64,000 bases of DNA from Tardiphaga sp. vice304. Lineage in GTDB: Bacteria > Pseudomonadota > Alphaproteobacteria > Rhizobiales > Xanthobacteraceae. The notes beneath the pieces are model-generated. The model did not search any database and was not told the origin of the DNA. It saw only the letters and a program-made list of their open reading frames with translations. The stretch covers positions 806,001-870,000 of the forward strand of contig NZ_CP041402.1 in assembly GCF_007018905.1 (NCBI RefSeq). The letters run 5' to 3'. Shown piece after piece: positions 25,753 through 34,557 of the stretch. Numbering within the stretch: the first letter of the stretch is position 1; each line of letters opens with the position of its first letter. The translations under genes were made by a program, and so were the position numbers.

Positions 25753-26661
25753 ATGGCGCAATTGGTTTTGAGCACCGAAGGCGATGACGTGGTTGGAAAC
25801 TCCGTGGAGCTGGACGAACTCGATTTGCCCAGTACCGCGCCGAAAATGCTGATCGCCGATGATGACCCGACCGTCGTGAGGGCGCTGGCGGATCGCTGTA
25901 CCCGGATGGGTTTCGACGTCGAGACCGCGACCAATGGCATGCAGGCGATGCTCAAGGCGTCCCGGTCGAAGCCGGATATTCTCCTGGTCGACGTCAGCAT
26001 GCCGGAGGTCGACGGGTTCTCGGTATGCGCCCATCTGCTGGACCCGACTCGCAAACCGCTCCATGTGGTGGTGGTGACGGGAAGTCGCGACTTCGAGGTA
26101 ATCGAGCGCTGCGAAGGCTTTGGCGCGTTCTATGCCCATAAGGGTCCCACGTTCTGGCGTGAACTCGAAGGCGCGCTCGCGGAGATCTACCCGGCTCTGG
26201 CGTCGAAGATCCAGCATTGCGGGTCGCACCCCGCGGCTGCCAAGATCAGGACGCGCCCGCGCGTGCTGCTGATCGATGACGATCAGGATGTCAGGGCATT
26301 CCTGGCCAGCCGCCTCAAGAAATACGGCGTCGAGACGGTTTGCGCCAGCGATGCGACGCAGGGGTATCGCATGGCCTGCCGCGAGGATCCGACGGTCATT
26401 GTTTCCGACTACTTCATGCCAAATGGCGATGCGCAGCATCTCCTGATCCGGTTGCGCACAACACCCGCCACCTGCAACGTCCCGGTGATCGTGGTCAGCG
26501 GGCGGCATCTGGGGGAAGTGATCAAGCAGGGTCTACGCCGCGAAATCTGTGGTCGGGCCGGCGCGGCCGCCATCATGCAAAAATCGCTCGACTGTCAGGA
26601 GCTGTTCGGAATGCTGCAGAATTTCTGTGGCTTTGAGCTCGACGCCCGAAACATTTACTAA
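25753..26661 (+). CDS. tandem-receiver response regulator (REC-REC)
   Basis: A 302-residue protein with two receiver domains and no output domain. Domain 1 (about 30-150) has DDD 36-38, Asp80 in LLVDVSMPEVDG, VVTGS and Lys130. Domain 2 (170-290) has DDD 175-177, Asp219 in VSDYFMPNGD, VVSGR and Lys277. Both look able to accept phosphate. It is separated by 130 bp from the overlapping group upstream and may have its own promoter, but same orientation and type place it in the same relay. Confidence 0.88.
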   Translation: MAQLVLSTEGDDVVGNSVELDELDLPSTAPKMLIADDDPTVVRALADRCTRMGFDVETATNGMQAMLKASRSKPDILLVDVSMPEVDGFSVCAHLLDPTRKPLHVVVVTGSRDFEVIERCEGFGAFYAHKGPTFWRELEGALAEIYPALASKIQHCGSHPAAAKIRTRPRVLLIDDDQDVRAFLASRLKKYGVETVCASDATQGYRMACREDPTVIVSDYFMPNGDAQHLLIRLRTTPATCNVPVIVVSGRHLGEVIKQGLRREICGRAGAAAIMQKSLDCQELFGMLQNFCGFELDARNIY

Positions 26662-26720
26662 GGTTGTGGGAAAGGACTTATCCTCTGCCCGCAGCTTAGG
26701 GATCAGGCCGGGAAGGCGGT

Positions 26721-26972
26721 ATGGGAACAAACATCACGCCCTACCAGCATATGCTGGACCATGTGACGCAGTACTTCATCAATCACGGCTCAAGCCCGGC
26801 AGATGCCGCCAGTCGCGCGATCGGCTGGATCGGCTGGACCATCCAGCGCCAGATCGACTTGCTGGCCTATATCGGCGTGGTCTTCTCGCTCGCCATCGTC
26901 GGCGCGGTGATAATTCCCATCGCGTTGACGATCAAGCCGATCAACCTCGCAGCGCCGCCGAAGGGGCACTAG
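26721..26972 (+). pseudogene. C-terminal remnant of an EmrB/DHA2 MFS transporter
   Basis: An 83-codon frame that reads like the last part of a DHA2-family drug exporter. It has LDHVTQYFINHGSSPADAAS, a helix with an R/Q pair (IGWTIQRQIDLLAYIGV), and the last membrane helix FSLAIVGAVIIPIALTI with a short cytoplasmic tail. A full transporter is about 500 residues, and nothing upstream restores it. An AAGGCGG site before the ATG may be chance. Best explained as the tail of a deleted gene. A small membrane protein in its own right is possible but less likely. Confidence 0.6.
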
Positions 26973-26982
26973 ATCAACGGCT

Positions 26983-27801
26983 TTAGACGCCGTCCAGAAT
27001 AATCACCGTCGGCGCGTTGGGTAGCGCGCCGAGCGACATCCGCAGCGTTCGCGCGTTACGCTGGTCGATCGCAAAGTCCCGGCCGATCCGCTTCATGAAA
27101 TCGCTGAGCGGCGTGGCGAAGCGGTGCATCGGCAGCACCACCGAGGCGCGCAGCCGTTTGGTAATCTCGGAGATGCCGTCGAGCGACATCGTGTAGCTGC
27201 CGTCGATCGGCACCATCACGATGTCGAGCCGGCCGATCTGCGCGAAATGGCTCTCGTCGAGTTTGTGGTGCAAATGGCCGAGATGGCCGATGCACAGGCC
27301 GGCGACCTCGAAGATGAAGATCGAATTGCCGTCCTTGACCATGCCGGCATTGCCGTCGTCGCTGTAATAGCGCCTTGTGTCGGTGGTGACGTTGCGGATC
27401 AGCACGTCGCCGACGCGCTGGTGGATCTGGGCTGGCTGGCCGCTGTCGGTCCAGCCGTGCAGAACGTGCTTGATCGCCGGATCGGGATACAGCGTGTAAT
27501 GCGTGCTGTGGGCGCGGTTCATGGTCACGGCGTCGGGCACCCGGTCGAGCCGGTAGACGCCGTTGTAGTCGGTGGCGATGGTCACGCCACCCGGTGTGTC
27601 GATGTAGTAGGTCGAGTGACCGGCATAGGTGATCGAGACTTCCTCGGCCCGTGCGGCGGTGCGCCGCAGGCTGACGGGAATCGCGCGTGGCGGCGCGCTG
27701 GCCATCGCCAGACACTCGCTTCCGCGTCCGGCCTGTTGGGCTGCGGCCGGCGAGACCCACACTCCTAGCAGCGCAACGACAGCAAGCAGGGATCGCAACA
27801 T
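26983..27801 (-). CDS. exported UlaG-like metallo-beta-lactamase-fold hydrolase
   Basis: A 272-residue protein with a signal peptide (MLRSLLAVVALLGVWVSPAAA). The start at 27801 is preceded by GGAGG. The mature part is a metallo-hydrolase fold of the UlaG/RomA type. Segments include ITYAGHSTYYIDTPGGVTI, a variant HSTHYTL in place of the typical HxHxDH, and IGHLGHLHH. His residues 232-270 with PMHRF fit the last ligand. The altered metal motif leaves catalysis uncertain. It stands alone, and the 200-bp gap to the divergent EamA gene holds the promoters. Confidence 0.7.
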   Translation of the reverse strand: MLRSLLAVVALLGVWVSPAAAQQAGRGSECLAMASAPPRAIPVSLRRTAARAEEVSITYAGHSTYYIDTPGGVTIATDYNGVYRLDRVPDAVTMNRAHSTHYTLYPDPAIKHVLHGWTDSGQPAQIHQRVGDVLIRNVTTDTRRYYSDDGNAGMVKDGNSIFIFEVAGLCIGHLGHLHHKLDESHFAQIGRLDIVMVPIDGSYTMSLDGISEITKRLRASVVLPMHRFATPLSDFMKRIGRDFAIDQRNARTLRMSLGALPNAPTVIILDGV

Positions 27802-27998
27802 CCGGGCGGCCTCCGATCGATGGAGGCTGTAGCCTAGCTCCAAGCGCCGGCCTTGGCCTAGCGACAATCATGGGCAGAGGCCGCGCAGAAACGCGGCACG
27901 CCGCCGCGGGGGGCATGCCGCCATGCCGCCCGCGATGTTGACCCGGGCGGCCTTGGCCGTCACGGTGCCGCGCGTTCCCTCGATCAGAAATCCATTTC

Positions 27999-28898
27999 AT
28001 GTTCAGCACGGCCGCGCTCTGGATTCCCTTCACCATTCTCGCCGCCATAGGGCAGGTGGCACGCAATGCCATGCAGCGCTCGCTGACCGGTCCGCTCGGC
28101 ACCTGGGGCGCGACCAATATCCGCTTCCTGTTCGGCTTCCCGTTCTCGATCGTGTTTTTCGGGGTGGTCATCGTCGCCACCGGCGACCGGGTTCCGTGGC
28201 CGACTCCGGCGTTCTGGCCGTGGCTGCTGCTCGGCGCGCTCAGCCAGATCCTTGCCACCGGCCTGATGCTGGCGGCGATGAACGACCGTTCCTTCGTGGT
28301 GACGACGGCGTATCTGAAGACCGAAGCGATCCAGACCGCGATCTTCGGCTTTATCTTTCTTGGCGATCACCTGACGGCGCTGAAGGTGGTCGCGATCCTG
28401 ATCGCGACCGTCGGCGTGGTAGTCACGGCGCTGCGGCCCGGTGCCGTGCGCGACATCGGCAGTTGGCGCCCGACGGTGCTCGGCCTGGTCGCGGCCGCGG
28501 CGTTTGCGTTCTCGGCAGTCGGCTTTCGCGGTGCCATCCTCGCGGTGCCCGACGTGTCGTTCGTGACGGCGGCGTCCTATACGCTGGTGTGGGGCCTGTT
28601 CGTGCAGACCTTGGTGCTGACGATCTATCTGGTCATGCGTGCGCCAAAAGTGCTGCAGGATATCTTGCGGCTGTGGAAGCCGTCGCTGCTGGCCGGCTTC
28701 ATGGGGGCCGCGGCCTCGCAATTCTGGTTCCTCGCCTTCGCGCTGACCGCCGCCGCCAATGTCCGCACGCTTGCGCTGGTCGAGGTGCTGTTTGCGCAAG
28801 CCGTGGCGTATTATTCGTTCAAACAGCCGCTCTCAGCGCGGGAATTGTCAGGCATTGCGCTGATCGTGGTCGGCGTGGCACTGCTGGTGGCGGTATGA
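27999..28898 (+). CDS. EamA/DMT-family transporter
   Basis: A 299-residue integral membrane protein with about ten hydrophobic helices in two EamA repeats. The first ends near TAIFGFIFLGDHLTALKVV and the second near ALVEVLFAQAVAYYSFKQPL. DMT proteins of this kind export small metabolites or amino acids, and the substrate cannot be told. Its stop is directly adjacent to the stop of the convergent half-size EamA gene at 28899. Confidence 0.85.
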   Translation: MFSTAALWIPFTILAAIGQVARNAMQRSLTGPLGTWGATNIRFLFGFPFSIVFFGVVIVATGDRVPWPTPAFWPWLLLGALSQILATGLMLAAMNDRSFVVTTAYLKTEAIQTAIFGFIFLGDHLTALKVVAILIATVGVVVTALRPGAVRDIGSWRPTVLGLVAAAAFAFSAVGFRGAILAVPDVSFVTAASYTLVWGLFVQTLVLTIYLVMRAPKVLQDILRLWKPSLLAGFMGAAASQFWFLAFALTAAANVRTLALVEVLFAQAVAYYSFKQPLSARELSGIALIVVGVALLVAV

Positions 28899-29339
28899 TC
28901 AGGCCTTGAAGGCGATCAGCACGGCGCCTGCCGCGATCAGCGCGATCCCGAGCCAGCCGTTCAGCGATGGCCGTTCACCGAGAAACGTTATGGCGAACAG
29001 CGCGACGAACACGACGCTGAGCTTGTCGATCGGTGCGACCAGCGAGGCCGGCCCGAGTTTCAGGGCGCGAAAGTAGCACAGCCAGGACGCGCCGGTGCCG
29101 AGGCCCGACAGCACCAGAAAAATCCAGGTCCTGGTCGAGATGGGGCCCGCTCCAGTAAATTTTCCGGTAGCGAACAGGATCGCCGCAAGGCTGGTCAGGA
29201 CCACGATGGTGCGGATGAAGGTGGCGAGATCGGAGTCGATGTCGGAGACGCCGATCTTGGCAAAGATCGCGGTCAGCGCCGCGAACACTGCGGACAGCAG
29301 CGCCCAGAACTGCCACGACCACGCGGTGTCAGCGCCCAC
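28899..29339 (-). CDS. half-size EamA transporter (single repeat)
   Basis: A 146-residue protein with five predicted membrane helices and one EamA repeat (FAALTAIFAKIGVSDIDSDL, ALKLGPASLVAPIDKLSVVF, FLGERPSLNGWLGIALI). Half-length DMT proteins must dimerise to make a channel. The start is a GTG, and no clear ATG is available. It is the last gene of the comF-grxC-nitrilase-DUF1178 run, starting 3 bp after the DUF1178 stop. Confidence 0.8.
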   Translation of the reverse strand: MGADTAWSWQFWALLSAVFAALTAIFAKIGVSDIDSDLATFIRTIVVLTSLAAILFATGKFTGAGPISTRTWIFLVLSGLGTGASWLCYFRALKLGPASLVAPIDKLSVVFVALFAITFLGERPSLNGWLGIALIAAGAVLIAFKA

Positions 29340-29342
29340 TTT

Positions 29343-29816
29343 TTAGTTCCGATCGCCAGGGAGAACCGGCAGCGGTGACACCTCGATACCTTCATCGATC
29401 AGAGATCGTGCTTCGTCGGGGCTCGCCTCGCCGTAGATCGGGCGATGCTCGATATCGCCGTAATGCATCTTGCGCGCCTCGTCGGGGAATTTCTCGCCGA
29501 CATTGTCGGCGTTCTTAGTCACGTGGTCGCGCAGTTCCTTTATCTTGGCGCGCAGTTCAGACTCTTGCGCCATCATCAGCGGAGTCGAGGCGGTGCTGCC
29601 TTCATTGGACGCCGCAGGCTCAGTGGTTTCCGATGCGTCGCGGGCCTTGCCCTTCCGGCCGATCTGCGGCGCCATGATCGCCTTCTCGACCCTCACGGAA
29701 CCGCAGTTCGGGCAGCTCACGAGCTTGCGCTTGACCTGGCTGTCATAGGCGCCCGAGCTCTGGAACCAGCTCTCGAAGCCGTGGCCGCGGTCGCAGCGCA
29801 GTGTGTAGCGGATCAT
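29343..29816 (-). CDS. DUF1178 zinc-ribbon-like protein
   Basis: A 157-residue protein of the DUF1178 family. The N-terminus MIRYTLRCDRGHGFESWF with CPNCG at about 35-39 gives three or four Cys in a zinc-ribbon arrangement. The middle is low-complexity, and the end (EKFPDEARKMHYGD, PIYGEASPDEARSLIDEGIE) is the conserved block. Function unknown. Its start overlaps the nitrilase stop by 4 bases, which keeps the two together across alphaproteobacteria as far as I know. Confidence 0.85.
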   Translation of the reverse strand: MIRYTLRCDRGHGFESWFQSSGAYDSQVKRKLVSCPNCGSVRVEKAIMAPQIGRKGKARDASETTEPAASNEGSTASTPLMMAQESELRAKIKELRDHVTKNADNVGEKFPDEARKMHYGDIEHRPIYGEASPDEARSLIDEGIEVSPLPVLPGDRN

Positions 29817-30694
29817 GTCGCTTCACGAACGAGGTGCAGATAATCCGGGCCGGCCTTGGGATCGGCGACGCTGAACCGGCGGCCGTGCTGCAGCGACGGC
29901 ACGCTGGCGCGCGCGGCCGTGACCTTGGCCGGGTCGATCTCGGCGAGGATGAAGCCCGGGTCGGATCCTGTGGCCTCGGCGATCACCTTGCCCCAGGGGT
30001 CGATGATCATCGAATGGCCATAGGTGGCGCGCTTGTTCTCATGCACGCCGCCTTGTGCGGCCGCAAAGACGAAGGCGCCGTTCTCGATGGCGCGGGCGCG
30101 CAGCAGCGTGTGCCAGTGCGCCTCGCCGGTCTTCTGGGTAAACGCTGAGGGCACCGCGAGGAACGACGCGCCGCTCTCGGCCAAGGCGCGGTACAGCGCC
30201 GGAAAGCGCAGGTCATAGCAGATCGTCAGGCCGATGCGGCCCCACGGCAGGTCGGAGATCACGGCGGTCTCGCCGGGCTGGTAATTGGCGCTTTCGCGAT
30301 AGGTCTCGCCGTTCGGCAGGTCGATGTCGAACATGTGAATCTTGTCGTAGCTCGCCAGCACCATGCCGTCCGGCCCGATCAGGAACGAGCGGTTGGCGGC
30401 GCGGTCCGGCGTCGCCAGCACGGCGAGCGATCCGATGTGCAGATGGATCTTCAGCTCGGCGGCGAGCGCGCGATAGGCCTTCAGCGATTCGTCGTCTGCC
30501 TCGGTGCGCAAATGCTCGAATAGCGATTTGCGGTTTTCCTGCATCATGTTGCTGACTTCGGGCGTCTGCACGTAATGCGCGCCGGCCAGCGCCGCCTCGC
30601 GGATAAGATGGCGGCCCTGTTCCAGGTTCGGCCCGGCGAGCAGGCCGCTGCGCATCTGCACCATCGCGGCGGTGAAAATCTGGTTTTCGCTCAT
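29813..30694 (-). CDS. carbon-nitrogen hydrolase (Nit / omega-amidase type)
   Basis: A 293-residue nitrilase-superfamily amidohydrolase. The Glu-Lys-Cys triad is visible as PEVSNMM (Glu at about 46), YDKIHMFD (Lys) and ICYDLRFP (Cys). The last two are the Nit1/Nit2 signature. Likely activities are omega-amidase or deaminated-glutathione amidase, i.e. metabolite repair. grxC immediately upstream, with overlapping ATGA, fits a link to glutathione. The start is set at 30694 by that overlap rather than by the longer open frame. Confidence 0.9.
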   Translation of the reverse strand: MSENQIFTAAMVQMRSGLLAGPNLEQGRHLIREAALAGAHYVQTPEVSNMMQENRKSLFEHLRTEADDESLKAYRALAAELKIHLHIGSLAVLATPDRAANRSFLIGPDGMVLASYDKIHMFDIDLPNGETYRESANYQPGETAVISDLPWGRIGLTICYDLRFPALYRALAESGASFLAVPSAFTQKTGEAHWHTLLRARAIENGAFVFAAAQGGVHENKRATYGHSMIIDPWGKVIAEATGSDPGFILAEIDPAKVTAARASVPSLQHGRRFSVADPKAGPDYLHLVREAT

Positions 30695-30966
30695 GAGGTG
30701 GCCTTTTCGCCGGCGATCATGCCGTCCAGTTTGCCCTCGCGGTCGAGCGCGTAGAGGTCGTCGCAGCCGCCGACATGCGTACCGTCGATGAAGATCTGCG
30801 GGAAGGTCGCGCCGGGCTCGGTGCGATCGAACATCTGCTGGCGGAGAGTGGGGTCGTTCGCGGTGTCGAAATGCGTAAACGCCGCCTTCTTGCGCTGCAG
30901 CAACGAGATCGCAGCGCTGCAATAGCCACAGCCGGGACGGGTATAGATTTCGATCGCGGCGGCCAT
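30691..30966 (-). CDS. grxC: glutaredoxin 3
   Basis: A 91-residue glutaredoxin that reduces disulfides with glutathione. The active site is C-G-Y-C at residues 13-16, where the classical form is CPYC, and the proline-to-glycine change is common in this group. The GSH-binding TFPQIFIDGTHVGGCDDL is intact. It belongs to the run comF-grxC-nitrilase-DUF1178, with 33 bp to comF upstream and a 4-base overlap downstream. Confidence 0.95.
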   Translation of the reverse strand: MAAAIEIYTRPGCGYCSAAISLLQRKKAAFTHFDTANDPTLRQQMFDRTEPGATFPQIFIDGTHVGGCDDLYALDREGKLDGMIAGEKATS

Positions 30967-30999
30967 GCTTGGGCGCTCCAGTTCGGGAGAAGTCCCCGA

Positions 31000-31809
31000 T
31001 TATATGGGGGAGCGCAGGGCGTCCACAACCCGGGCGAACACCAGCACATCGACCTGCGCCGCTTTGGCGCGCAGCAGCGCACGGGCGCAGGCGTCCACGG
31101 TGGCCCCCGAGGTCAGCACGTCGTCGATCAGCACGACGCGGCGGCCCTGGATCTCGGCGCGGCTGGAGGGGGCGACCTTGAAGGCGCCCTGCACATTGGC
31201 GGCCCGCTCGGCGCGCGATAGCCCGACTTGGTGCTCGGTCGGCCGCACCCGGCGCAGCGCATCCCGCGATACCGCCACGCCGCTGTGCCGGCTGATGGTG
31301 CGGGCCAGCGCGCCGGACTGGTTGAAGCGGCGTGAAAAGCCGCGCCGCCAGTGCAGCGGCACCGGCACCAGGAGGTCGGCCTCATCCAGCAGTTCCTTAC
31401 CGGCGCGGGCCATCCAGCGCCCCATCGACGGCGCGAGATCGGTGCGGTCATGGTATTTCAGCTGGTGCACCAGCGTGCGCGCGACGTCGTCATAGCGCAC
31501 GGCGGCCCGCGCCCGCTGATAGGCCGGCGGATCGGCAATCGCCTGCATCGACAGGATGCCCGGTCCGGGATCGTAGACGAACGGAATCCCCAGCCGTGCG
31601 CAATAGGGTGGCGCGATGAACGACAGCTTGGCCCAGCACGCCGCGCAAACGCCCTCGCCGGCGACCGGTTCGCGGCACGCCACGCACAACGTCGGCAGCG
31701 CGATATCGAGGGCCGCGCGGGCGGCGTGGGTCCAGGCCAGATGGGCGAGCCGCAGCGCGCCGAGGAATGGCGCGGCGAGGGAATGGGAGGGGGCAGGTCC
31801 GGTGTCCAT
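31000..31809 (-). CDS. comF: ComF-family phosphoribosyltransferase-like protein
   Basis: A 269-residue protein. The N-terminal Cys4 zinc finger (CVACREPV, CAACW) is followed by a type I phosphoribosyltransferase fold whose PRPP loop reads VVLIDDVLTSGAT. ComF is needed for DNA uptake in competent bacteria, but in proteobacteria the family is general and its role unclear. The ATG at 31809 is chosen over a TTG six bases earlier. It is divergent from the methyltransferase gene at 31885, with 75 bp between. Confidence 0.85.
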   Translation of the reverse strand: MDTGPAPSHSLAAPFLGALRLAHLAWTHAARAALDIALPTLCVACREPVAGEGVCAACWAKLSFIAPPYCARLGIPFVYDPGPGILSMQAIADPPAYQRARAAVRYDDVARTLVHQLKYHDRTDLAPSMGRWMARAGKELLDEADLLVPVPLHWRRGFSRRFNQSGALARTISRHSGVAVSRDALRRVRPTEHQVGLSRAERAANVQGAFKVAPSSRAEIQGRRVVLIDDVLTSGATVDACARALLRAKAAQVDVLVFARVVDALRSPI

Positions 31810-31884
31810 CGGCAAAGGCTAGCGCCGGCTTTTGCCGCGCTCAAGTGCGTTGCCATCGCCCCGGAGTTCGGCGTACCAACTGGC

Positions 31885-32730
31885 ATGGCTCCGAATCCCT
31901 CCGCCCCGATCCTGTTCGACCGCGCGCTGCTGCGCGCCCGCCAGGCCCGCGCCAGAAAGCTGGGAGCTGCCACCTTCCTGCTCGACCGCGCGGCGGAGGA
32001 GATGGACGAGCGCCTCCACGCCGTGCTGCGCACCTTCACCAACGGCGCCGACGTCGCCACGCCGGGCGACGGCCTGCGGGCCGCGATCGCCGACCGCGTC
32101 GGCACACTCGCGCATGTCGCTGTGCCCGATGCCGAGGGCGACGGCCTTGGCCTTGCGCCGGAATCGCTCGATCTCGCCGTCTCCGCGCTGGGACTGCATT
32201 TCGTCAACGACCTGCCCGGCGTGATGGCGCAGCTTCGCCGCGCGCTGAAGCCGGACGGCCTGCTGATGGTGGCGATGCTCGGCGGCGATACGCTGACCGA
32301 ACTGCGACAGAGTTTTGCCGCGGCGGAAGCCGAACTCGACGGCGGCCTGTCTCCGCGCGTGGCACCCTTCGCCGACCTGCGCGACCTCGGCGCGCTGCTG
32401 CAGCGCGCTGGCTTTGCGCTGCCGGTCACCGATGTCGAGCGCATCGTCGTGCGCTACGACAGCGCCTTCGCGCTGATGCAGGATCTCCGGCGGATGGGCG
32501 CCACCAATGTTCTGATGGAGCGCCGCCGCACCCCGCTGCGCCGCGCCACGCTGCTACGGATGGCCCAGTTCTACGCCGAACATTTCAGCGATCCCGACGG
32601 CCGCATCCGCGCGACCTTCGAAGTGATCTGGCTGTCCGGCTGGGCCCCGCATGAAAGCCAGCAGCAGCCGCTCAAGCCGGGCTCGGCGAAGGCCAGTCTC
32701 GCCGATGCCGTGCGGGGTTTGAAGCCGTAG
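31885..32730 (+). CDS. SAM methyltransferase, NDUFAF5/BioC-like
   Basis: A 281-residue class I methyltransferase. The opening LFDRALLRARQARARKLGAA and the block LRRALKPDGLLMVAMLGGDT resemble the mitochondrial complex I assembly factor NDUFAF5 and its alphaproteobacterial homologs. The central GxGxG loop is replaced by a shortened, altered segment, so SAM binding may differ from the standard form. The C-terminus has EVIWLSGWAPHESQQQPL, a family hallmark. Probable substrate is a protein Arg or a cofactor precursor. Confidence 0.75.
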   Translation: MAPNPSAPILFDRALLRARQARARKLGAATFLLDRAAEEMDERLHAVLRTFTNGADVATPGDGLRAAIADRVGTLAHVAVPDAEGDGLGLAPESLDLAVSALGLHFVNDLPGVMAQLRRALKPDGLLMVAMLGGDTLTELRQSFAAAEAELDGGLSPRVAPFADLRDLGALLQRAGFALPVTDVERIVVRYDSAFALMQDLRRMGATNVLMERRRTPLRRATLLRMAQFYAEHFSDPDGRIRATFEVIWLSGWAPHESQQQPLKPGSAKASLADAVRGLKP

Positions 32731-32821
32731 CCCGGATGCTAATCCGGGGCCGGCCCGTCGACGCCGCTCCCGGATTGCATCGACACGCCGCGATGCGGCG
32801 TGTCGATTTCATCCGGGCTAC
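32727..32821. repeat. palindromic repeat, TAGCCCGGATG family, copy 2
   Basis: Same ends (gtagcccggatg / catccgggctac) and length as 2630-2723. The inner hairpin differs (cgacacgccg / cggcgtgtcg), as expected if structure rather than sequence is kept. It begins inside the stop codon of the methyltransferase gene and lies between convergent genes, as does copy 1. Confidence 0.85.
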
Positions 32822-32827
32822 AAACCG

Positions 32828-33226
32828 CTACAACAGATCGATCAGATGCGGGATCAGCGGGATGTCCGCGGCGGGCATCGGGTAGTCGCGCAATTTGTTG
32901 GCGCGCACCCAGGCCAGTTGCTGGCCCTCGCGCGCCACCGCGAGGCCTTCCCAGCGCCGGCAGATGTACAGCGGCATCAACAGGTGGAAGTCATCATAGG
33001 CGTGGCTGGCGAAGGTCAGCGGCGCCAGGCAGGCTTCCTGCACATTGATGCCGATCTCCTCGTGCAACTCGCGGATCAGCGCCGCCTCCGGCCGCTCATT
33101 GGGTTCGAGCTTGCCGCCGGGAAATTCCCACAGCCCGGCCAGCGCCTTGCCTTCCGGCCGCTGCGCGATCAGCACGCGGCCGTCGGCATCGACCAAGGCG
33201 CAGGCGACGACCAGAACGAGTTTCAC
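32828..33226 (-). CDS. mutT: 8-oxo-dGTP diphosphatase (MutT-type Nudix)
   Basis: A 132-residue Nudix enzyme. The Nudix box [20 protein letters not shown] with EEIGI is complete. The short length, WEFPGGK lead-in and C-terminal WV segment match MutT, which removes 8-oxo-dGTP and prevents A:T to C:G mutations. It starts at a GTG that overlaps the stop of argJ by 4 bases, so both are translated from one message. The argJ-mutT pairing is usual in the group. Confidence 0.9.
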   Translation of the reverse strand: MKLVLVVACALVDADGRVLIAQRPEGKALAGLWEFPGGKLEPNERPEAALIRELHEEIGINVQEACLAPLTFASHAYDDFHLLMPLYICRRWEGLAVAREGQQLAWVRANKLRDYPMPAADIPLIPHLIDLL

Positions 33227-34464
33227 GACCGGTAGTCGCCATTGATCGCGATGTATTCCTTGGTGAGATCGCAGGTCAGCATGCGGTCGCGGCCGGTGCC
33301 CAAGCCCAGCGCAACCTTGATCTGGATGGTCGGCTTCTTCATCGTCGCCGACACTTCCTTCTCGTCATAGGCCGGATCGCGCGCGCCCGATTTCGCCACG
33401 CGGATGCCGTTGAACGAGATCGATAGCTTGTCCCGGTCGGCGGGCTGGCCGGCCTTGCCGACCGCCATCACCACGCGGCCCCAATTGGCGTCCTCGCCGG
33501 CCACCGCGGTCTTCACCAGCGGCGAATTGGCGATCGACTGGGCGATCTTGCGCGCCGAGGCCTTGGAGGTCGCGCCCTCGACGATCACCTCGATCAGCTT
33601 GCGCGCGCCTTCGCCATCGCGCGCGACCTGCTCGGCGAGATCGGCGAGCAGCCCCTGCAGCGCCTTGACGAACGGCTTCAACTGCGGGTCTGCGGCCTTG
33701 GTGATCTTCGGCGCGCCGTTTGCCGCGGCGGCACCCGTCGCGAACATCATCAGAGAATCGGAAGTCGAGGTGTCGCCATCGACGGTGACAGCATTGAACG
33801 TATCGGTGACGCCGGCCTTCAGCAGCGCCTGCAACGCGGAAGCCGAAATCGGCGCATCGGTGAACACGAAGGCCAGCATGGTTGCCATGTCCGGCGCGAT
33901 CATGCCTGAGCCCTTGGCCATGCCGTTGATGGTCACCTTGGCCTTGCCGAGCTTGACCGTGGCGGTGGCGACTTTCGGGAAGGTGTCGGTGGTCATGATC
34001 GCACGCGCGGCGTCCATCCAGCCATCCGGCGTGGCGCTGTCCGCCAGCGTCGCCAGCACGCCGTCGAACTTGCTGGCGTCGAGCGGCTCGCCGATTACAC
34101 CAGTCGAGGCCAGGAACACATCGTCCGCCTTGCAGCCGACAGCTTTGGCCGCGATGTCGCCGGTCAGTTTGGTCGCGGCCCGGCCGTTCTTGCCGGTGAA
34201 CGCGTTGGCGTTGCCGGAATTGACGACCAGAGCTCGGGCAGAACCGCCCTTCAATTTAGCGCGGCACCATTCCACGGGGGCCGACGGACATTTCGACGTC
34301 GTGAATACGCCGGCGGCCGTGGTGCCCTTGTCCATCACCGCCAGCAGCACATCGGTGCGGCCTTTGTAGCGAATCCCGGCCGCGGCCGTGGCCAGGCGCA
34401 CGCCGGCAATGGCAGGCATCTCGGGAACAATGGTCGGGGCGAGCGGGGAGACGGGAAGGGCCAT
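33223..34464 (-). CDS. argJ: glutamate N-acetyltransferase / ornithine acetyltransferase
   Basis: ArgJ (413 residues) transfers acetyl from N-acetylornithine to glutamate, the recycling step of arginine synthesis, and may also use acetyl-CoA. The autocleavage site is intact: [16 protein letters not shown], with Thr195 becoming the N-terminal nucleophile of the beta chain. [11 protein letters not shown] and STGVIGEPL (oxyanion hole) are present. The C-terminal [15 protein letters not shown] is the standard ending. Confidence 0.96.
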   Translation of the reverse strand: MALPVSPLAPTIVPEMPAIAGVRLATAAAGIRYKGRTDVLLAVMDKGTTAAGVFTTSKCPSAPVEWCRAKLKGGSARALVVNSGNANAFTGKNGRAATKLTGDIAAKAVGCKADDVFLASTGVIGEPLDASKFDGVLATLADSATPDGWMDAARAIMTTDTFPKVATATVKLGKAKVTINGMAKGSGMIAPDMATMLAFVFTDAPISASALQALLKAGVTDTFNAVTVDGDTSTSDSLMMFATGAAAANGAPKITKAADPQLKPFVKALQGLLADLAEQVARDGEGARKLIEVIVEGATSKASARKIAQSIANSPLVKTAVAGEDANWGRVVMAVGKAGQPADRDKLSISFNGIRVAKSGARDPAYDEKEVSATMKKPTIQIKVALGLGTGRDRMLTCDLTKEYIAINGDYRS

Positions 34465-34557
34465 GAGCGCTTTCAGCTTGCTGGAAAAGATCAGGCGCTC
34501 TGTATCACCTCTGCGGTGTCGGCGGGAGGGGCGATCGCTGTCATGCGGCCGTCATGC

